Positions 33,972-43,888 of a stretch of DNA of 64,000 nucleotides are shown piece by piece. A program made the translations under genes and the position numbers. Source of the DNA: Faecalibacterium duncaniae (GTDB taxonomy: Bacteria; Bacillota; Clostridia; Oscillospirales; Ruminococcaceae); NCBI RefSeq assembly GCF_010509575.1, contig NZ_CP048437.1, positions 2,108,001 through 2,172,000 on the forward strand, written 5' to 3'. Position 1 is the first letter of the stretch. Every line of letters begins with the position of its first letter. The notes beneath the pieces are model-generated. The model searched no databases. It saw nothing but the letters and a program-made list of their open reading frames with translations, and was not told the DNA's origin.

Positions 33972-35642
33972 ATGGCTATGATGAACGAAATGGAATACAG
34001 AACAATCGGTTCGGCACTTGCCGGGGGCTATCGTGCGGCGGTCTATTGCAGGCTGTCAAAGGACGATGACCTGCAAGGCGAAAGTGCCAGTATCGCAAAC
34101 CAGCGTGATATGCTGGAAAAATACTGCGAAAAGCAGGGATGGGAGGTTGTGGCAGTCTATCAGGACGATGGTTTCACAGGTCTTAATATGGAGCGTCCTG
34201 ATTTACAGAGAATGTTGAGAGCCATTGAGCGCAGGCAAATCAACCTTGTCATCACGAAAGACCTCAGCCGACTGGGGCGGAACTATCTGCAAACCGGGCA
34301 TTTGATTGAGGACTTTTTCCCAAGAAACGGTGTCCGCTATATCGCCATGAATGACGGTATCGACACCCTGCGGGATAACAACGATATTGCCCCGTTCAAG
34401 AATATCCTGAACGAGATGTACAGCAAGGATATTTCCAAGAAAGTCCATTCCTCTTATCTTCTGAAAGCGCAGAAAGGACAGTTTACCGGGTGTCTTGCCC
34501 CGTTTGGGTATCGGAAAGACCCGGAGGACAAAAACCATCTGCTCATTGACGAGGAAACCGCCCCGATTGTGCGACTGATTTTCGGATATGCCCTGAACGG
34601 TCATGGTCCGAACTATATCCGCAGACGGCTGGAGGAAGAAAAAATCCCCTGCCCCACATGGTGGAACCGGGAACGGGGGCTTCGCAACACCCGAACCAAA
34701 TGGGAAAAGAAAGACCCAGAAAAAGGACGGTATATGTGGGACTTCTCCGTTATCAAAGACCTTTTGATGAATCCCGTCTACACCGGGGCGATTGCTTCCC
34801 AGAAAAAGGACTACCGTTTCAAAATCGGCACGATTGGGGAAAAGAAGCCGGAGGACTGGATTGTGGTGGAGGGGCAGCATGAACCGCTGATTGACCGCAT
34901 GAGCTTTGACATTGTGCAGAATAAGCTGAAATCCCGCCAGCGTCCGGGGCAGACCAATGAAATCAGCCTGTTTGCCGGACTGATAAAATGCGGCGAGTGT
35001 GGGAAGTCGCTGACGGTACGCTACACAAACGCAAAACATCCTCAGCAGATTTATTCCTGCAAGACCTACAATGCCTTTGGAAAGAACCACTGCACCCAGC
35101 ATCGGATTGACTATGACACCCTTTACAGCCATGTGCTGCGGAAAATCCGGGAATGTGCCAGAGCTGCCCTGATGGACGGGGAAGCGGTTGCCGACCGCTT
35201 GACCAATACCTGTGAAGCCGAGCAGCGGGAACAGCGGGAAGCAATGGAACGCTCCCTTACAAGGGACGAGGAACGGATTGAGATTCTGGACAAAATGGTA
35301 ATGCGGCTTTATGAGGATATGATTGCAGGGCGTATCAGTGAACAGAATTTCAACACCATGCTGGAAAAGACACAGACCGAGCAGACGGAGCTTAAAACAA
35401 AAGTGTCCGAGGGCAGAAAGCGGCTGTCCGATGAAGTCCAGCTTGCCAATGATGCAAAACAATGGGTGGAAGCCATTCAGGAATACGCCAACATCACAGA
35501 GCTGGACGCAGCCACCCTTAACCGCTTAATCAAAGAAATCGTCGTGCATGAGCGCATTGACGAAGATAAAACAAGACACATTTCTATCGAAATTCATTTT
35601 AATCTCAAACCCATCCCGGAGGTGGAACAGGTCACTGCCTGA
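33972..35642 (+). CDS. Large serine recombinase of IME B
   Basis: 556 residues. Catalytic Ser29 in VYCRLS; recombinase domain about 175-290; zinc ribbon (CGECGKSLTVRY...C) about 335-380; coiled coil about 420-500; DUF4368-like C-terminus. It lies next to the right boundary, unlike the recombinases of IMEs A and C at the left end. The 18-bp imperfect flanks also differ from the short TG/GA cores, so this is a different recombinase lineage. Confidence 0.93.
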   Translation: MAMMNEMEYRTIGSALAGGYRAAVYCRLSKDDDLQGESASIANQRDMLEKYCEKQGWEVVAVYQDDGFTGLNMERPDLQRMLRAIERRQINLVITKDLSRLGRNYLQTGHLIEDFFPRNGVRYIAMNDGIDTLRDNNDIAPFKNILNEMYSKDISKKVHSSYLLKAQKGQFTGCLAPFGYRKDPEDKNHLLIDEETAPIVRLIFGYALNGHGPNYIRRRLEEEKIPCPTWWNRERGLRNTRTKWEKKDPEKGRYMWDFSVIKDLLMNPVYTGAIASQKKDYRFKIGTIGEKKPEDWIVVEGQHEPLIDRMSFDIVQNKLKSRQRPGQTNEISLFAGLIKCGECGKSLTVRYTNAKHPQQIYSCKTYNAFGKNHCTQHRIDYDTLYSHVLRKIRECARAALMDGEAVADRLTNTCEAEQREQREAMERSLTRDEERIEILDKMVMRLYEDMIAGRISEQNFNTMLEKTQTEQTELKTKVSEGRKRLSDEVQLANDAKQWVEAIQEYANITELDAATLNRLIKEIVVHERIDEDKTRHISIEIHFNLKPIPEVEQVTA

Positions 35643-35735
35643 CCTGTCCCGCCGGGACGGTTCTCTTAAAAATACCATATAGATTTTTTGTACGCCGCCG
35701 CCCGCCATCGAGCAGAGTTTTACACCTAATTGGGG

Positions 35736-35816
35736 ATAAAACAGCTCATGGCTGGCGGCGGTGTCGCGCTGGTCGGCATTACCCTGATTCCTCTGCTGAG
35801 CGGCCTGTTCGGTTAA
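35736..35816 (+). pseudogene. Maff2 3' remnant
   Basis: Encodes IKQLMAGGGVALVGITLIPLLSGLFG, the second membrane helix and C-terminus of Maff2. It completes the exons at 22109-22223 and 24987-25024 after removal of IME B. Confidence 0.9.
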
Positions 35817-35884
35817 GAACAGCGGGCGGATTTATTCCGCCTGTACATACGCAATCGCTTCAATCCTCGCTGTGGATAACAGCC

Positions 35885-35898
35885 CCTATTATAATAGG
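35885..35898. promoter_or_regulatory. Perfect 14-bp palindrome
   Basis: CCTATTATAATAGG, containing TATAAT on both strands, 64 bp before the next ORF. It could be a promoter with symmetric operator for the virB6-virB4 block. Confidence 0.4.
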
Positions 35899-35948
35899 AA
35901 GTGAATTGCTGCAAGACCATCCACCCATCAACGAAAGGCGGTGCTATT

Positions 35949-36017
35949 ATGCAGCTTCTGACCCACATTATTTTTGTTCTGAACCTTCTCAAGACCCTTA
36001 TCAACCACTTCACCTAA
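35949..36017 (+). CDS. 22-residue hydrophobic peptide between maff2 and virB6
   Basis: MQLLTHIIFVLNLLKTLINHFT, preceded by GAAAGGCGGTG. It is one amphipathic or membrane helix; its stop is 17 nt before the virB6 start. It may be a leader for coupled translation or a tiny membrane protein. Confidence 0.4.
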   Translation: MQLLTHIIFVLNLLKTLINHFT

Positions 36018-36034
36018 AGGACGGTGACTGCTGA

Positions 36035-36902
36035 ATGGAAACCGTTCTCAAAGCCATAGCCGATTGGATAAAGGGTATCCTGACGGCTGGCATCATGTCA
36101 AACCTGTCCGGGCTGTTCGATGCCGTAAATGAGCAGGTCGGTGACATTGCGCAACAGGTCGGCACACGGCCATCGGCCTTTGAACCACGCGTTTTTGCGA
36201 TGATCGAATCGCTCTCCCGGAACGTGGTTCTGCCGATTGCGGGCATTATCCTCACATTTATCGCCTGTTACGAACTGATTGAAATGATAACCCAGCATAA
36301 CAACATGGCGCAGTTTGAGCCAGCACTTATTATGCGCTGGATTTTCAAGACCGCTGTTTCAGTATGGTTCATCTCCAACACGTTCGATATTGTGATGGCA
36401 GTCTTTGACCTGACGCAGAAAGTCGTGTCCGATTCCAGCGGCATTATTGCGGGCAATACTCGCGTCAATGAAATCGGCCTGTCGATGCTGGAAGCCAGTC
36501 TGATGCAAATGGATGTCGGTCCACTCTTCGGGCTTTTTTTTGCAGAGCTTCTTCATCGGCATCACCATGAGAATCCTCTCAACCGTGATTTTCGTCATTG
36601 TGTACGGACGCATGATTGAGATCTACTGTATGGTGAGCCTTGCGCCGATTCCCATGGCAACATGGGGCAACCATGAACAGAGCCACATGGGACAGAACTA
36701 TCTGAAATGCTTGTTTGCGCTGGGATTTCAGGGCTTTCTCATCCTCATCTGCGTGGCCATCTATGCCGTGTTGATTCAGAATGTGGCGATTTCCGGCGAT
36801 GCCATCAATTCGATCTGGGGCATTGTCGGCTACACCGTCCTGCTCTGTTTCAGTCTGTTCAAAACCAGCTCCGTGACGAAATCTGTTCTCGGAGCGCATT
36901 AA
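36035..36902 (+). pseudogene. VirB6/TrbL-like membrane protein, frameshifted
   Basis: Two overlapping frames form one protein of about 288 residues with several membrane helices (VVLPIAGIILTFIACYELI, LSTVIFVIVYGRMIEIY, FLILICVAIYAVLI, SIWGIVGYTVLLCF). Such proteins form the inner-membrane channel of type IV secretion. The first frame runs 36035-36619, the second ends at 36902. At a run of seven T (36535-36541) one T too many breaks the frame; with six, GLF continues as LQSFFIGITMR. It may be a sequencing error, a real mutation or slippage. Confidence 0.85.
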
Positions 36903-36915
36903 AGGGGGTGCTTTA

Positions 36916-37281
36916 TTGGCTGCGTATATTTCTGTTCCTCGCGATTTGACCAAGGTGAAGTCAAAAGTGGCTTTCAACCTGACAAAGCGGCAGCTCATCT
37001 GCTTCGGAACGGCGGCACTGATTGGAGTGCCGCTTTTCTTTTTGCTCCGGGATTCCGGCGGCAACTCTGCCGCTACCCTTGGCATGATGGCAGTTATGCT
37101 CCCGGCTTTTTTTCTCGGTATGTACGAGAAAAATGGTCAGCCGCTGGAAAAGCTGCTGTCATATTATGTCCGGGCGCGATTCCTGCGCCCGAAAATCCGG
37201 CCTTATAAGACCGAAAATTACTATGCGCTGCTCATGAAAGGAGGCATGAACCATGATTCCGTTTTGGAAAAAGACCGATAA
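36916..37281 (+). CDS. PrgI-family conjugation membrane protein
   Basis: 121 residues from TTG at 36916 after AAAGGGGGTG. ISVPRDLTKVKSKVAFNLTKRQLICFG is the PrgI start; two membrane helices (LICFGTAALIGVPLFFLL, AATLGMMAVMLPAFFLGMY) follow. PrgI proteins act as a VirB3-like subunit next to VirB4. It overlaps virB4 by 29 nt. Confidence 0.9.
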   Translation: MAAYISVPRDLTKVKSKVAFNLTKRQLICFGTAALIGVPLFFLLRDSGGNSAATLGMMAVMLPAFFLGMYEKNGQPLEKLLSYYVRARFLRPKIRPYKTENYYALLMKGGMNHDSVLEKDR

Positions 37282-39625
37282 AGGCGGCAAGAAAACGCCG
37301 CCGAAACCCGCTATTCCTCACACGGCACAGCAGTCCATCCCCATGCAGCGGATGTTTGAGGATGGCACTTGCCGGGTGAAGCCGAACTATTATACTCGGA
37401 CGATTGCCTATCAGGATATCAATTATCAGTTGGCGCAGCAGGAGGATAAGACTGCGATTTTTGAGGAATGGTGTTCATTCCTCAATTTTTTCGACAGTTC
37501 CATCAAGTTTGAACTGTCCTTTGTGAACATGGCAACGGACAGCACCGAGTTTGAAAAGAGTATCCGCATTCCGTTCCAGAAGGACGGTTTCGATGATGTT
37601 CGTGCGGAGTATTCCCAGATGCTGCGCCAGCAGCTTGCCAAGGGCAATAATGGTCTGACCAAGACCAAATTTATCACCTTTGGTGTGGAGGGTGAAAGCA
37701 TGGCGCAGATCAAGCCCCGGCTCGACCACATCCAAAACGATCTGCTGAACAACTTCCACCGGCTGGGTGTGCAGGCAAAGCCCCTGAATGGTGTCCAGCG
37801 ACTGAAACTCATGCACGATATGTTCAACATGGACGGCGCATCCAAGTTTCACTTCGACTGGAAAGACCTCGTAAAAAGTGGGCTTTCGGTGAAGGATGCT
37901 ATTGCGCCTACCGCCTTTGCCTTCAAAAACTCCCGGACATTCCAGATGGGCGGCATCTACTGCGCCGCCAGTTTTCTGAGCATCACGGCATCCGACATCA
38001 GCGACCAGCTGCTGAAGGACTTTCTGGACATGGATTCGTCCCAGATCGTCACCATGCACATCCAGTCTGTTGACCAGAACCGTGCCATTAAGACCGTGAA
38101 GCGCACCATCACCGAACTGGATCGCAGCAAGATCGAGGAACAGAAGAAGGCAATCCGTGCCGGATATGATATTGACATCATTCCGTCGGATTTGGCAACC
38201 TACGGCAGAGATGCAAAAGCCCTGCTGAAGGAATTGCAGAGCCAGAACGAGCGAATGTTTTTGGTGACATTCCTCGTGCTGAACACCGGGCGTACCGAAC
38301 AGGAACTGGAAAACAATGTCTTTCAGGCAAGCTCCATCGCACAGAAGCACAACTGCAATCTGTGCCGCTTGGATTACCAGCAGGAACAGGGGCTTATGTC
38401 CTCTCTGCCGCTGGCCGATAATCAGATTGAGATTCAGCGCGGCCTTACTACCAGCAGTACGGCCATTTTCATTCCCTTTACCACGCAGGAACTGTACCAG
38501 TCCGGTAAGGAAAGCCTGTATTACGGCCTGAACGCCCTGTCCAACAACCTTATCATGGTGGACCGGAAGAAGCTGAAGAACCCCAACGGTCTGATTCTGG
38601 GCACTCCCGGTTCCGGCAAGTCCTTCAGTGCAAAGCGTGAAATCACCAACGCTTTTCTGGTGACGGACGATGATATTATCATCTGCGACCCGGAAGCAGA
38701 ATACGCTCCGCTGGTGGAGCGTCTGCATGGGCAGGTTATCCACATCGGCCCTGCCAGCACTCAGTATATCAACCCCATGGACATCAACAGCAATTACAGC
38801 GAGGAGGACAATCCGCTGGCTCTGAAAGCGGACTTTATTCTTTCGCTGTGTGAACTGGTGGTAGGCGGAAAAGAGGGCTTGCAACCTGTGGAAAAGACGG
38901 TCATTGACCGCTGTGTTCATGTGGTCTACCGCAAGTATTTCGAGAATCCCACCCCGGAAAATATGCCCCTGCTGGAAGATCTGTACAACGCTCTGCTGAC
39001 GCAGGACGAACCGGAAGCCCGCCATGTGGCGGCGGCATTGGAGATTTACGTCAAGGGTTCTTTGAACATCTTCAACCACCACACCAACGTGGACATCCAC
39101 AACCGCATCGTCTGCTTCGACATCAAGCAGCTGGGCAAGCAGCTGAAAAAGCTGGGAATGCTCATCGTGCAGGATGCCGTGTGGGGGCGCGTTACCGCCA
39201 ACCGCAGTGCCGGAAAATCCACCCGGTACTATGCAGACGAGTTCCACCTTTTGCTGAAAGAGGAACAGACTGCCGCTTATTCTGTGGAGATTTGGAAGCG
39301 TTTCCGTAAGTGGGGCGGCATCCCGACAGCCCTAACGCAGAACGTCAAAGATCTGTTGGCAAGCCCCGAAGTATCGAACATTTTCGAGAACTCGGACTTT
39401 GTGTATATGCTCAATCAGGCCAACGGAGACCGACAGATTCTCGCAAAGCAACTCAACATCTCGCCCCATCAGCTTTCCTATGTGACCCACTCCGGCGAAG
39501 GTGAAGGGCTGCTGTTCTTCGGCAACGTGATTCTGCCCTTTGTTGACCACTTCCCGAAAGACCTTGAACTCTACCGTATCCTCACGACTAAACTCAACGA
39601 GATCTCGGAGGGCACACAGAAATGA
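37253..39625 (+). CDS. virB4: VirB4-family conjugation ATPase
   Basis: 790 residues. The N-terminal half is the VirB4 domain; Walker A GTPGSGKS is at about 449-456 and Walker B YYADEFHLLL near 659. It powers assembly of the type IV secretion channel at the inner face of the membrane. It is intact and long enough for function. It overlaps prgI upstream and the hydrolase gene (4 nt) downstream. Confidence 0.95.
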   Translation: MIPFWKKTDKGGKKTPPKPAIPHTAQQSIPMQRMFEDGTCRVKPNYYTRTIAYQDINYQLAQQEDKTAIFEEWCSFLNFFDSSIKFELSFVNMATDSTEFEKSIRIPFQKDGFDDVRAEYSQMLRQQLAKGNNGLTKTKFITFGVEGESMAQIKPRLDHIQNDLLNNFHRLGVQAKPLNGVQRLKLMHDMFNMDGASKFHFDWKDLVKSGLSVKDAIAPTAFAFKNSRTFQMGGIYCAASFLSITASDISDQLLKDFLDMDSSQIVTMHIQSVDQNRAIKTVKRTITELDRSKIEEQKKAIRAGYDIDIIPSDLATYGRDAKALLKELQSQNERMFLVTFLVLNTGRTEQELENNVFQASSIAQKHNCNLCRLDYQQEQGLMSSLPLADNQIEIQRGLTTSSTAIFIPFTTQELYQSGKESLYYGLNALSNNLIMVDRKKLKNPNGLILGTPGSGKSFSAKREITNAFLVTDDDIIICDPEAEYAPLVERLHGQVIHIGPASTQYINPMDINSNYSEEDNPLALKADFILSLCELVVGGKEGLQPVEKTVIDRCVHVVYRKYFENPTPENMPLLEDLYNALLTQDEPEARHVAAALEIYVKGSLNIFNHHTNVDIHNRIVCFDIKQLGKQLKKLGMLIVQDAVWGRVTANRSAGKSTRYYADEFHLLLKEEQTAAYSVEIWKRFRKWGGIPTALTQNVKDLLASPEVSNIFENSDFVYMLNQANGDRQILAKQLNISPHQLSYVTHSGEGEGLLFFGNVILPFVDHFPKDLELYRILTTKLNEISEGTQK

Positions 39626-41355
39626 GTAATCCGAAGCTGAACATCAAAGAGGAAACGTCAACCCAAAAGACCCGCTCGCCCCCGAAGAAAACCAAGGTGG
39701 AGCAGTCGGTGCCCAGAAAGAAAAAGCTGAAAACTGATGCAGATAAAGCTGCGGAAAAGGCACAGCATCTGCGGTTTGGCAAGGCGGAACTGACCCCGGA
39801 CGAACTGAGCCGGTTGAGTAAGGCGCAGAAACGGGAAATGTACGCCGCCCATGCCGCCCGGTCTGCGGTGCACCGGGAAGTTGACCAGTACGAGGATGAA
39901 AATGTCGGCGTGCAAGCGTTGAGCGAGGGCGAAAAAGCGGCGGGAAATGTCCGGGATATTTCCAAGAGCAGATATGCCCGCAAACTCAAGAAGAAAGCCA
40001 AGATGCAGGGCAAGAAAGGAACCAAAACCGCAAAATCTTCTGCACAGGAGCCGACTGCTCCACAAGATGCAGGCGCATCCGGCACTGGCGAGGGCGGCTC
40101 CAACTGGCTTTCACGCTGGAAACAGCGGCAAGAAATCCACAAAAGCTACTATGCCGCCGCCCGTTCGGGCACAGCGGCACAGACCGCAGGCGGTAAGGCG
40201 GCATCCAACGGTGTATCTGCCGCACGGTCCGGCGTGGAACAAGCGGTGGAGAAAGGCAAAACTGCCGTCAGCACCGCCGTAAAGGGGCTGATGAATGCCG
40301 CCAAAAGCAGCGCGCACGTTCTGGTGATCGTGGGCGTTTTTATTTTGCTCATCCTCATGGTCATGTCCGGCTTTTCTTCCTGCGGCATCCTCTTTTCCGG
40401 CGGCACACAGGTGTCCGGGCAGACCATGTACTCTGCCGAGGACAGAGACATCCGGGGCGCAGAACAAGACTACAAGAAGCTAGAAAAGGAACTGGACAAG
40501 AAAATCAAGCGCACCCCCACCGACCACCCCGGCTACAACGAGTACCAGTATCACCTTGACCCTATCGAGCATGACCCATGGCAGTTGACCTCTTTTCTCA
40601 CGACTCTGTATGACGATTACACCCGGTCGGAGGTGCAGGGCAAGTTGAAGGAGACCTTCAAAAAACAGTACAAGTTGACCACATGGGTGGAGGTGCAGAT
40701 ACGGTATAAGACGGTCTGGGTCATCAGCCCGGCAGGAATCCCGGTTCCCACGCAGGTGCCCTATGAGTACCGCATCTTCCACACTAAACTGGTCAATCGT
40801 GGCTTGGAAGTGGTCATCCGGGAGGAACTGGACAACGACCAATGGAAGCGCTACGAGATCTTTCAGGATACCTTGGGTGGTCGGCCTTATCTGTTCAACG
40901 GCGGTCTGCCGCCCGGTGGTTCGGATGGCTCCGGCACACCGGGTATTGATTATCAGGTTCCGGCAGAAGCCTTAACGGATAGCGAGTTTGCCGCCATCTA
41001 CAAGGAAGCCCAAAAGTATGTGGGCACGCCCTATGTCTGGGGCGGCTCTACCCCGGAAACAGGCTTTGACTGCTCCGGCTACGTCTGCTGGGTTTATAAC
41101 CAGAACGGCTATGATGTGGGGTGCACCACCGCCAACGGCCTGTGGAACAAGAGCCAGCACATCAGCGAGGCAGAAGCAAAGCCCGGTGATTTGGTTTTCT
41201 TCAAAGGAACGTATGATACGCCGGGGATGAGCCACGTTGGAATATATCTCGGCAACGGAAAAATGGTCAGTGCCGGAGACCCCATAAAGTATGCTGATAT
41301 TCATTCGTCCTACTGGCAACAGTATCTTGCCGGATTCGGACGGCTTTCAAAATGA
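39622..41355 (+). CDS. CD1108-type conjugation protein with NlpC/P60 hydrolase
   Basis: 577 residues. A basic cytoplasmic N-terminus of about 225 residues (many Lys/Ala repeats) leads to one membrane helix (VLVIVGVFILLILMVMSG), a VirB8-like middle part, and a C-terminal NlpC/P60 domain with catalytic Cys near 482 (FDCSGYV) and His near 536 (SHVGIYLG). It probably opens peptidoglycan for the conjugation channel while anchoring to it. Confidence 0.9.
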   Translation: MSNPKLNIKEETSTQKTRSPPKKTKVEQSVPRKKKLKTDADKAAEKAQHLRFGKAELTPDELSRLSKAQKREMYAAHAARSAVHREVDQYEDENVGVQALSEGEKAAGNVRDISKSRYARKLKKKAKMQGKKGTKTAKSSAQEPTAPQDAGASGTGEGGSNWLSRWKQRQEIHKSYYAAARSGTAAQTAGGKAASNGVSAARSGVEQAVEKGKTAVSTAVKGLMNAAKSSAHVLVIVGVFILLILMVMSGFSSCGILFSGGTQVSGQTMYSAEDRDIRGAEQDYKKLEKELDKKIKRTPTDHPGYNEYQYHLDPIEHDPWQLTSFLTTLYDDYTRSEVQGKLKETFKKQYKLTTWVEVQIRYKTVWVISPAGIPVPTQVPYEYRIFHTKLVNRGLEVVIREELDNDQWKRYEIFQDTLGGRPYLFNGGLPPGGSDGSGTPGIDYQVPAEALTDSEFAAIYKEAQKYVGTPYVWGGSTPETGFDCSGYVCWVYNQNGYDVGCTTANGLWNKSQHISEAEAKPGDLVFFKGTYDTPGMSHVGIYLGNGKMVSAGDPIKYADIHSSYWQQYLAGFGRLSK

Positions 41356-41370
41356 AATGGAGGGTTTACT

Positions 41371-41637
41371 ATGAGCGAAAAATCGGATAAGCTGCGGGCG
41401 ATGCTGGAAAAAGAGAAAGAACGCCGCATTAAGCTGAACAATCGCATCGAGATTCTGGAACGGCGCATTCAGGAAGAGGATTCCGCCGAGGTCAACGAGA
41501 TGGTGCGTACTGCAAAGGTCACGCCGGAACAGCTTGCCGCCCTGCTGCGGCAGTCTGCAACCGCCACCCCGACCCCGGCTGCGCTGTCTGCCGTAGGTGC
41601 AACTTTTGAAAAGGAGGTCGATGCAGATGAAGATTGA
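41371..41637 (+). CDS. DUF4315-family protein
   Basis: 88 residues. A coiled coil (DKLRAMLEKEKERRIKLNNRIEILERRIQEED) is followed by VNEMVRTAKVTPEQLAALL. It is conserved between the NlpC/P60 and DUF4366 genes of Tn1549-type ICEs. It overlaps the next gene by 11 nt; role unknown. Confidence 0.88.
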   Translation: MSEKSDKLRAMLEKEKERRIKLNNRIEILERRIQEEDSAEVNEMVRTAKVTPEQLAALLRQSATATPTPAALSAVGATFEKEVDADED

Positions 41638-42352
41638 AAAACTGGGTGCGCTGTTGGTATCGGCGGCGCTGTGCGCTGGCATGGCGGCTCCCGCCTTTGC
41701 CTTTGAGGGCGAAGCCGCCCCGGTGGAACAGCCGGTTCTGCCGGAAGTTGTGGAGGAGGATGTTGTCACTGTCACGGACGAAACCTCTGGTGCCCTGACC
41801 CCGGAGGGCAATCTGACGCTGGTAGACGACTACCACACCAATTATTCCGATGGCAGCGGGCAGCAGTTCATTACGCTGGTGTCAAAGTCGGGAGCCACCT
41901 TCTATCTGGTCATTGATAGGAACAGCAAAGGGGCGCAGACAGTCCACTTTATGAATTTGGTGGATGAGGCGGACTTGCTTACCTTGATGGAGGAAGAAGA
42001 TGCGGATGCTTATACCGCTGAAAAGGAAGCAGCGGCACAGGCGGAACAGGACAGGCTGAAAGCCGAGGAAGAAGCTAAGAAAGCCGCAGAAGAAGTGGCG
42101 GCATCCGGTTCTGAACAGACTGGCGGCAACAAAGTCACGAAGTATGCTGCCACATTCTTAGGCGTGCTGGCGCTGGTCGGTTTGGTTGCTGGCGGCGGCA
42201 TTTACGCCTTTATGAAGCAGAAGCAGAAAAAGCAGGCAGAAAAAGAAGCCCTTGACCCCGATGCAAACTACACCGAGGACAAGGGCGATTTTGAGATTCC
42301 CACCGAGGACGAGCCGGAGGACACCGGCGAGGAAGATACCGAACCCATCTGA
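41627..42352 (+). CDS. DUF4366-family exported membrane protein
   Basis: 241 residues. Signal peptide MKIEKLGALLVSAALCAGMAAPAFAFE, an extracellular domain with YHTNYSDGSGQQFITLVSKSGATFYLVIDR, a Lys/Glu/Ala-rich helix, a C-terminal membrane helix (TFLGVLALVGLVAGGGIYAFM) and an acidic tail. ATG at 41627 gives 9-nt spacing from AAGGAGG; ATG at 41621 is too close. Backbone conjugation protein of unknown role. Confidence 0.88.
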   Translation: MKIEKLGALLVSAALCAGMAAPAFAFEGEAAPVEQPVLPEVVEEDVVTVTDETSGALTPEGNLTLVDDYHTNYSDGSGQQFITLVSKSGATFYLVIDRNSKGAQTVHFMNLVDEADLLTLMEEEDADAYTAEKEAAAQAEQDRLKAEEEAKKAAEEVAASGSEQTGGNKVTKYAATFLGVLALVGLVAGGGIYAFMKQKQKKQAEKEALDPDANYTEDKGDFEIPTEDEPEDTGEEDTEPI

Positions 42353-42421
42353 TTTTAAGGCGGCGTTTGCCGCCTTACATATTGCAATCCGAAACAGATT
42401 GGAGGGATTTTTATCGCAAAA

Positions 42422-43888
42422 TTGATCGTAGCGGAAAAGCCATCGGTTGCCATGTCCTATGCCAAAGTTCTCGGTGCCACCAACCGTCAGGATGGCTACC
42501 TTGAGGGCAACGGCTATCTCGTCAGTTGGTGTATCGGTCATCTGGTGGAACTGGCACCGCCCAATGTGTACGATGCCAAATACGTCAAATGGAGTATCGC
42601 AGATTTGCCCATTCTGCCGGAAAGGTGGAAGTATCTTGTGTCTGCGTCCACCAAAAAGCAATTCGGCATCCTGCAAAAGCTCATGCACCGCCCGGACGTG
42701 GATAGTATTGTGAACAGTTGCGATTCTGGACGGGAAGGAGAACTGATTTTCCGCTTGGTGTACCAGCAGGCTGGGTGCAAAAAGCCCTTTTCCCGTCTGT
42801 GGCTGTCCAGCATGGAAGAAAGTGCTATCCGAGAGGGCTTTGCCCATCTCAAACCGTCAACTGAATACGATGCGCTGTACAACGCAGCACTCTGCCGGGA
42901 ACGTGCCGACTGGATGGTCGGCATTAACGCTTCCCGGCTTTTTTCGTGTCTGTACGGTCAACCGCTGGCAGTTGGGCGTGTTATGACCCCGGTGCTTGCC
43001 ATGACGGTGGTGCGGGAAGCTGCCATTGCCGCCTTTACCCCGGAGAAATTCTACACGGTAGATCTGGAACTGACCAGCGGCTGCACGGCATCCAGCCGCC
43101 GCATTCCTGAAAAATCCGTTGCAGAGAACCTGTTGGAAGCCTGCCGAAAGGAGATGGTGGCAACGATCCAGCGCATCACCCACAAGGAAAAGTCCGAGAA
43201 TCCGCCGCCGCTGTATGACCTGACCACCCTTCAGCGGGACGCTAACCGCTTGCTGGGATACAGCGCACAACAGACGCTGGACTATGTGCAGAGTCTTTAT
43301 GAGAAGAAACTTACCACTTATCCCAGAACTGATAGCTGCTATATCACCGACGATGACGAGGAAATGCTGGAGGAACTGACCGAGGAACTGGAAAGGTTTC
43401 TCGACATTACCCCGGCAGATGTGGACGAGCCTGCGCCCCGGACACGGCGTACTGTCAACCGGGAAAAAGTCACTGACCACCACGCTATCCTGCCTACCCG
43501 CAGTATGCTGCAAGCCGATCTGGAGGCACTGCCCAAGGGTGAACAGAATGTCCTGAAGCTCATCATCGCCCGGACGCTGATGGCGGTCAGCAAGCCCTTC
43601 CGGTATCTGGAAACCCTGCTGACCACCGAATGTGCCGGGGAGGAATTTACCGCCAAGGGCAAAGAGGTTCTGGAAGAAGGTTGGAAAGCGGTGGAGCGCA
43701 AGGTGCTGGCAGATATCCTGAACCGGAAACAGGAACTCGCCGCTCTGCCTAATGCAACGGAAATCGAGTGCGGCATCCTCAATGCAGAGCTGAAAGAGGG
43801 GCAGACCTCGCCGCCGAAGCACTTTACCGATGTGATATTTTGTGAGCGTAAGGAGTGGATAGGAATTGAAGAAAGGAGTTCAGCATGA
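42422..43888 (+). pseudogene. topB: DNA topoisomerase III, 5' fragment (split by IME C)
   Basis: Starts AKLIVAEKPSVAMSY (Toprim), with DSGREGELIFRLVY near 101 and the active-site Tyr in YPRTDS near 300. ICE-field sequence ends at codon 469 (HFTD); the last residues come from IME C. The 3' part is at 53605-54270. GGAGGG (42401-42406) suits a start at 42413, but that codon is ATC; TTG at 42422 is the first standard start. ICE-borne TopB is thought to relieve topological strain in transfer or replication. Confidence 0.92.
43836..43841 (+). promoter_or_regulatory. Left-end -10 (TATTTT) of IME C
   Basis: It becomes a promoter when the right-end TTGACA (53589-53594) is joined by circularisation: spacer exactly 17 bp, with a TG extension. 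In the integrated state the matching -35 position is topB sequence. Confidence 0.65.

Larger units (their letters stand above)
25007..35753 (+). mobile_element. IME B: 10.7-kb mobilisable element inserted in maff2
   Basis: Flanked by 18-bp imperfect direct repeats (25007-25024 and 35736-35753, 16/18 identical, sharing TCATGGCT). Removing one copy and splicing the intron restores a complete Maff2 frame ending LIPLLSGLFG. Contents: XRE regulator, tnpV, DUF1835/DUF3658 gene, opposing XRE regulator, small genes, oriT, lipoprotein, MOBQ relaxase, CHC2 primase, VapE helicase, iterons and, at the right end, a large serine recombinase. Confidence 0.88.

Noticed and set aside
34203..35462. 419-codon minus-strand open frame
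   Set aside because: Antisense to the IME B serine recombinase, which has all family motifs.
37475..39247. 590-codon minus-strand open frame
   Set aside because: Exactly antisense to virB4; no ribosome site or domain. It arises from the GC-rich codon use of the plus-strand gene.
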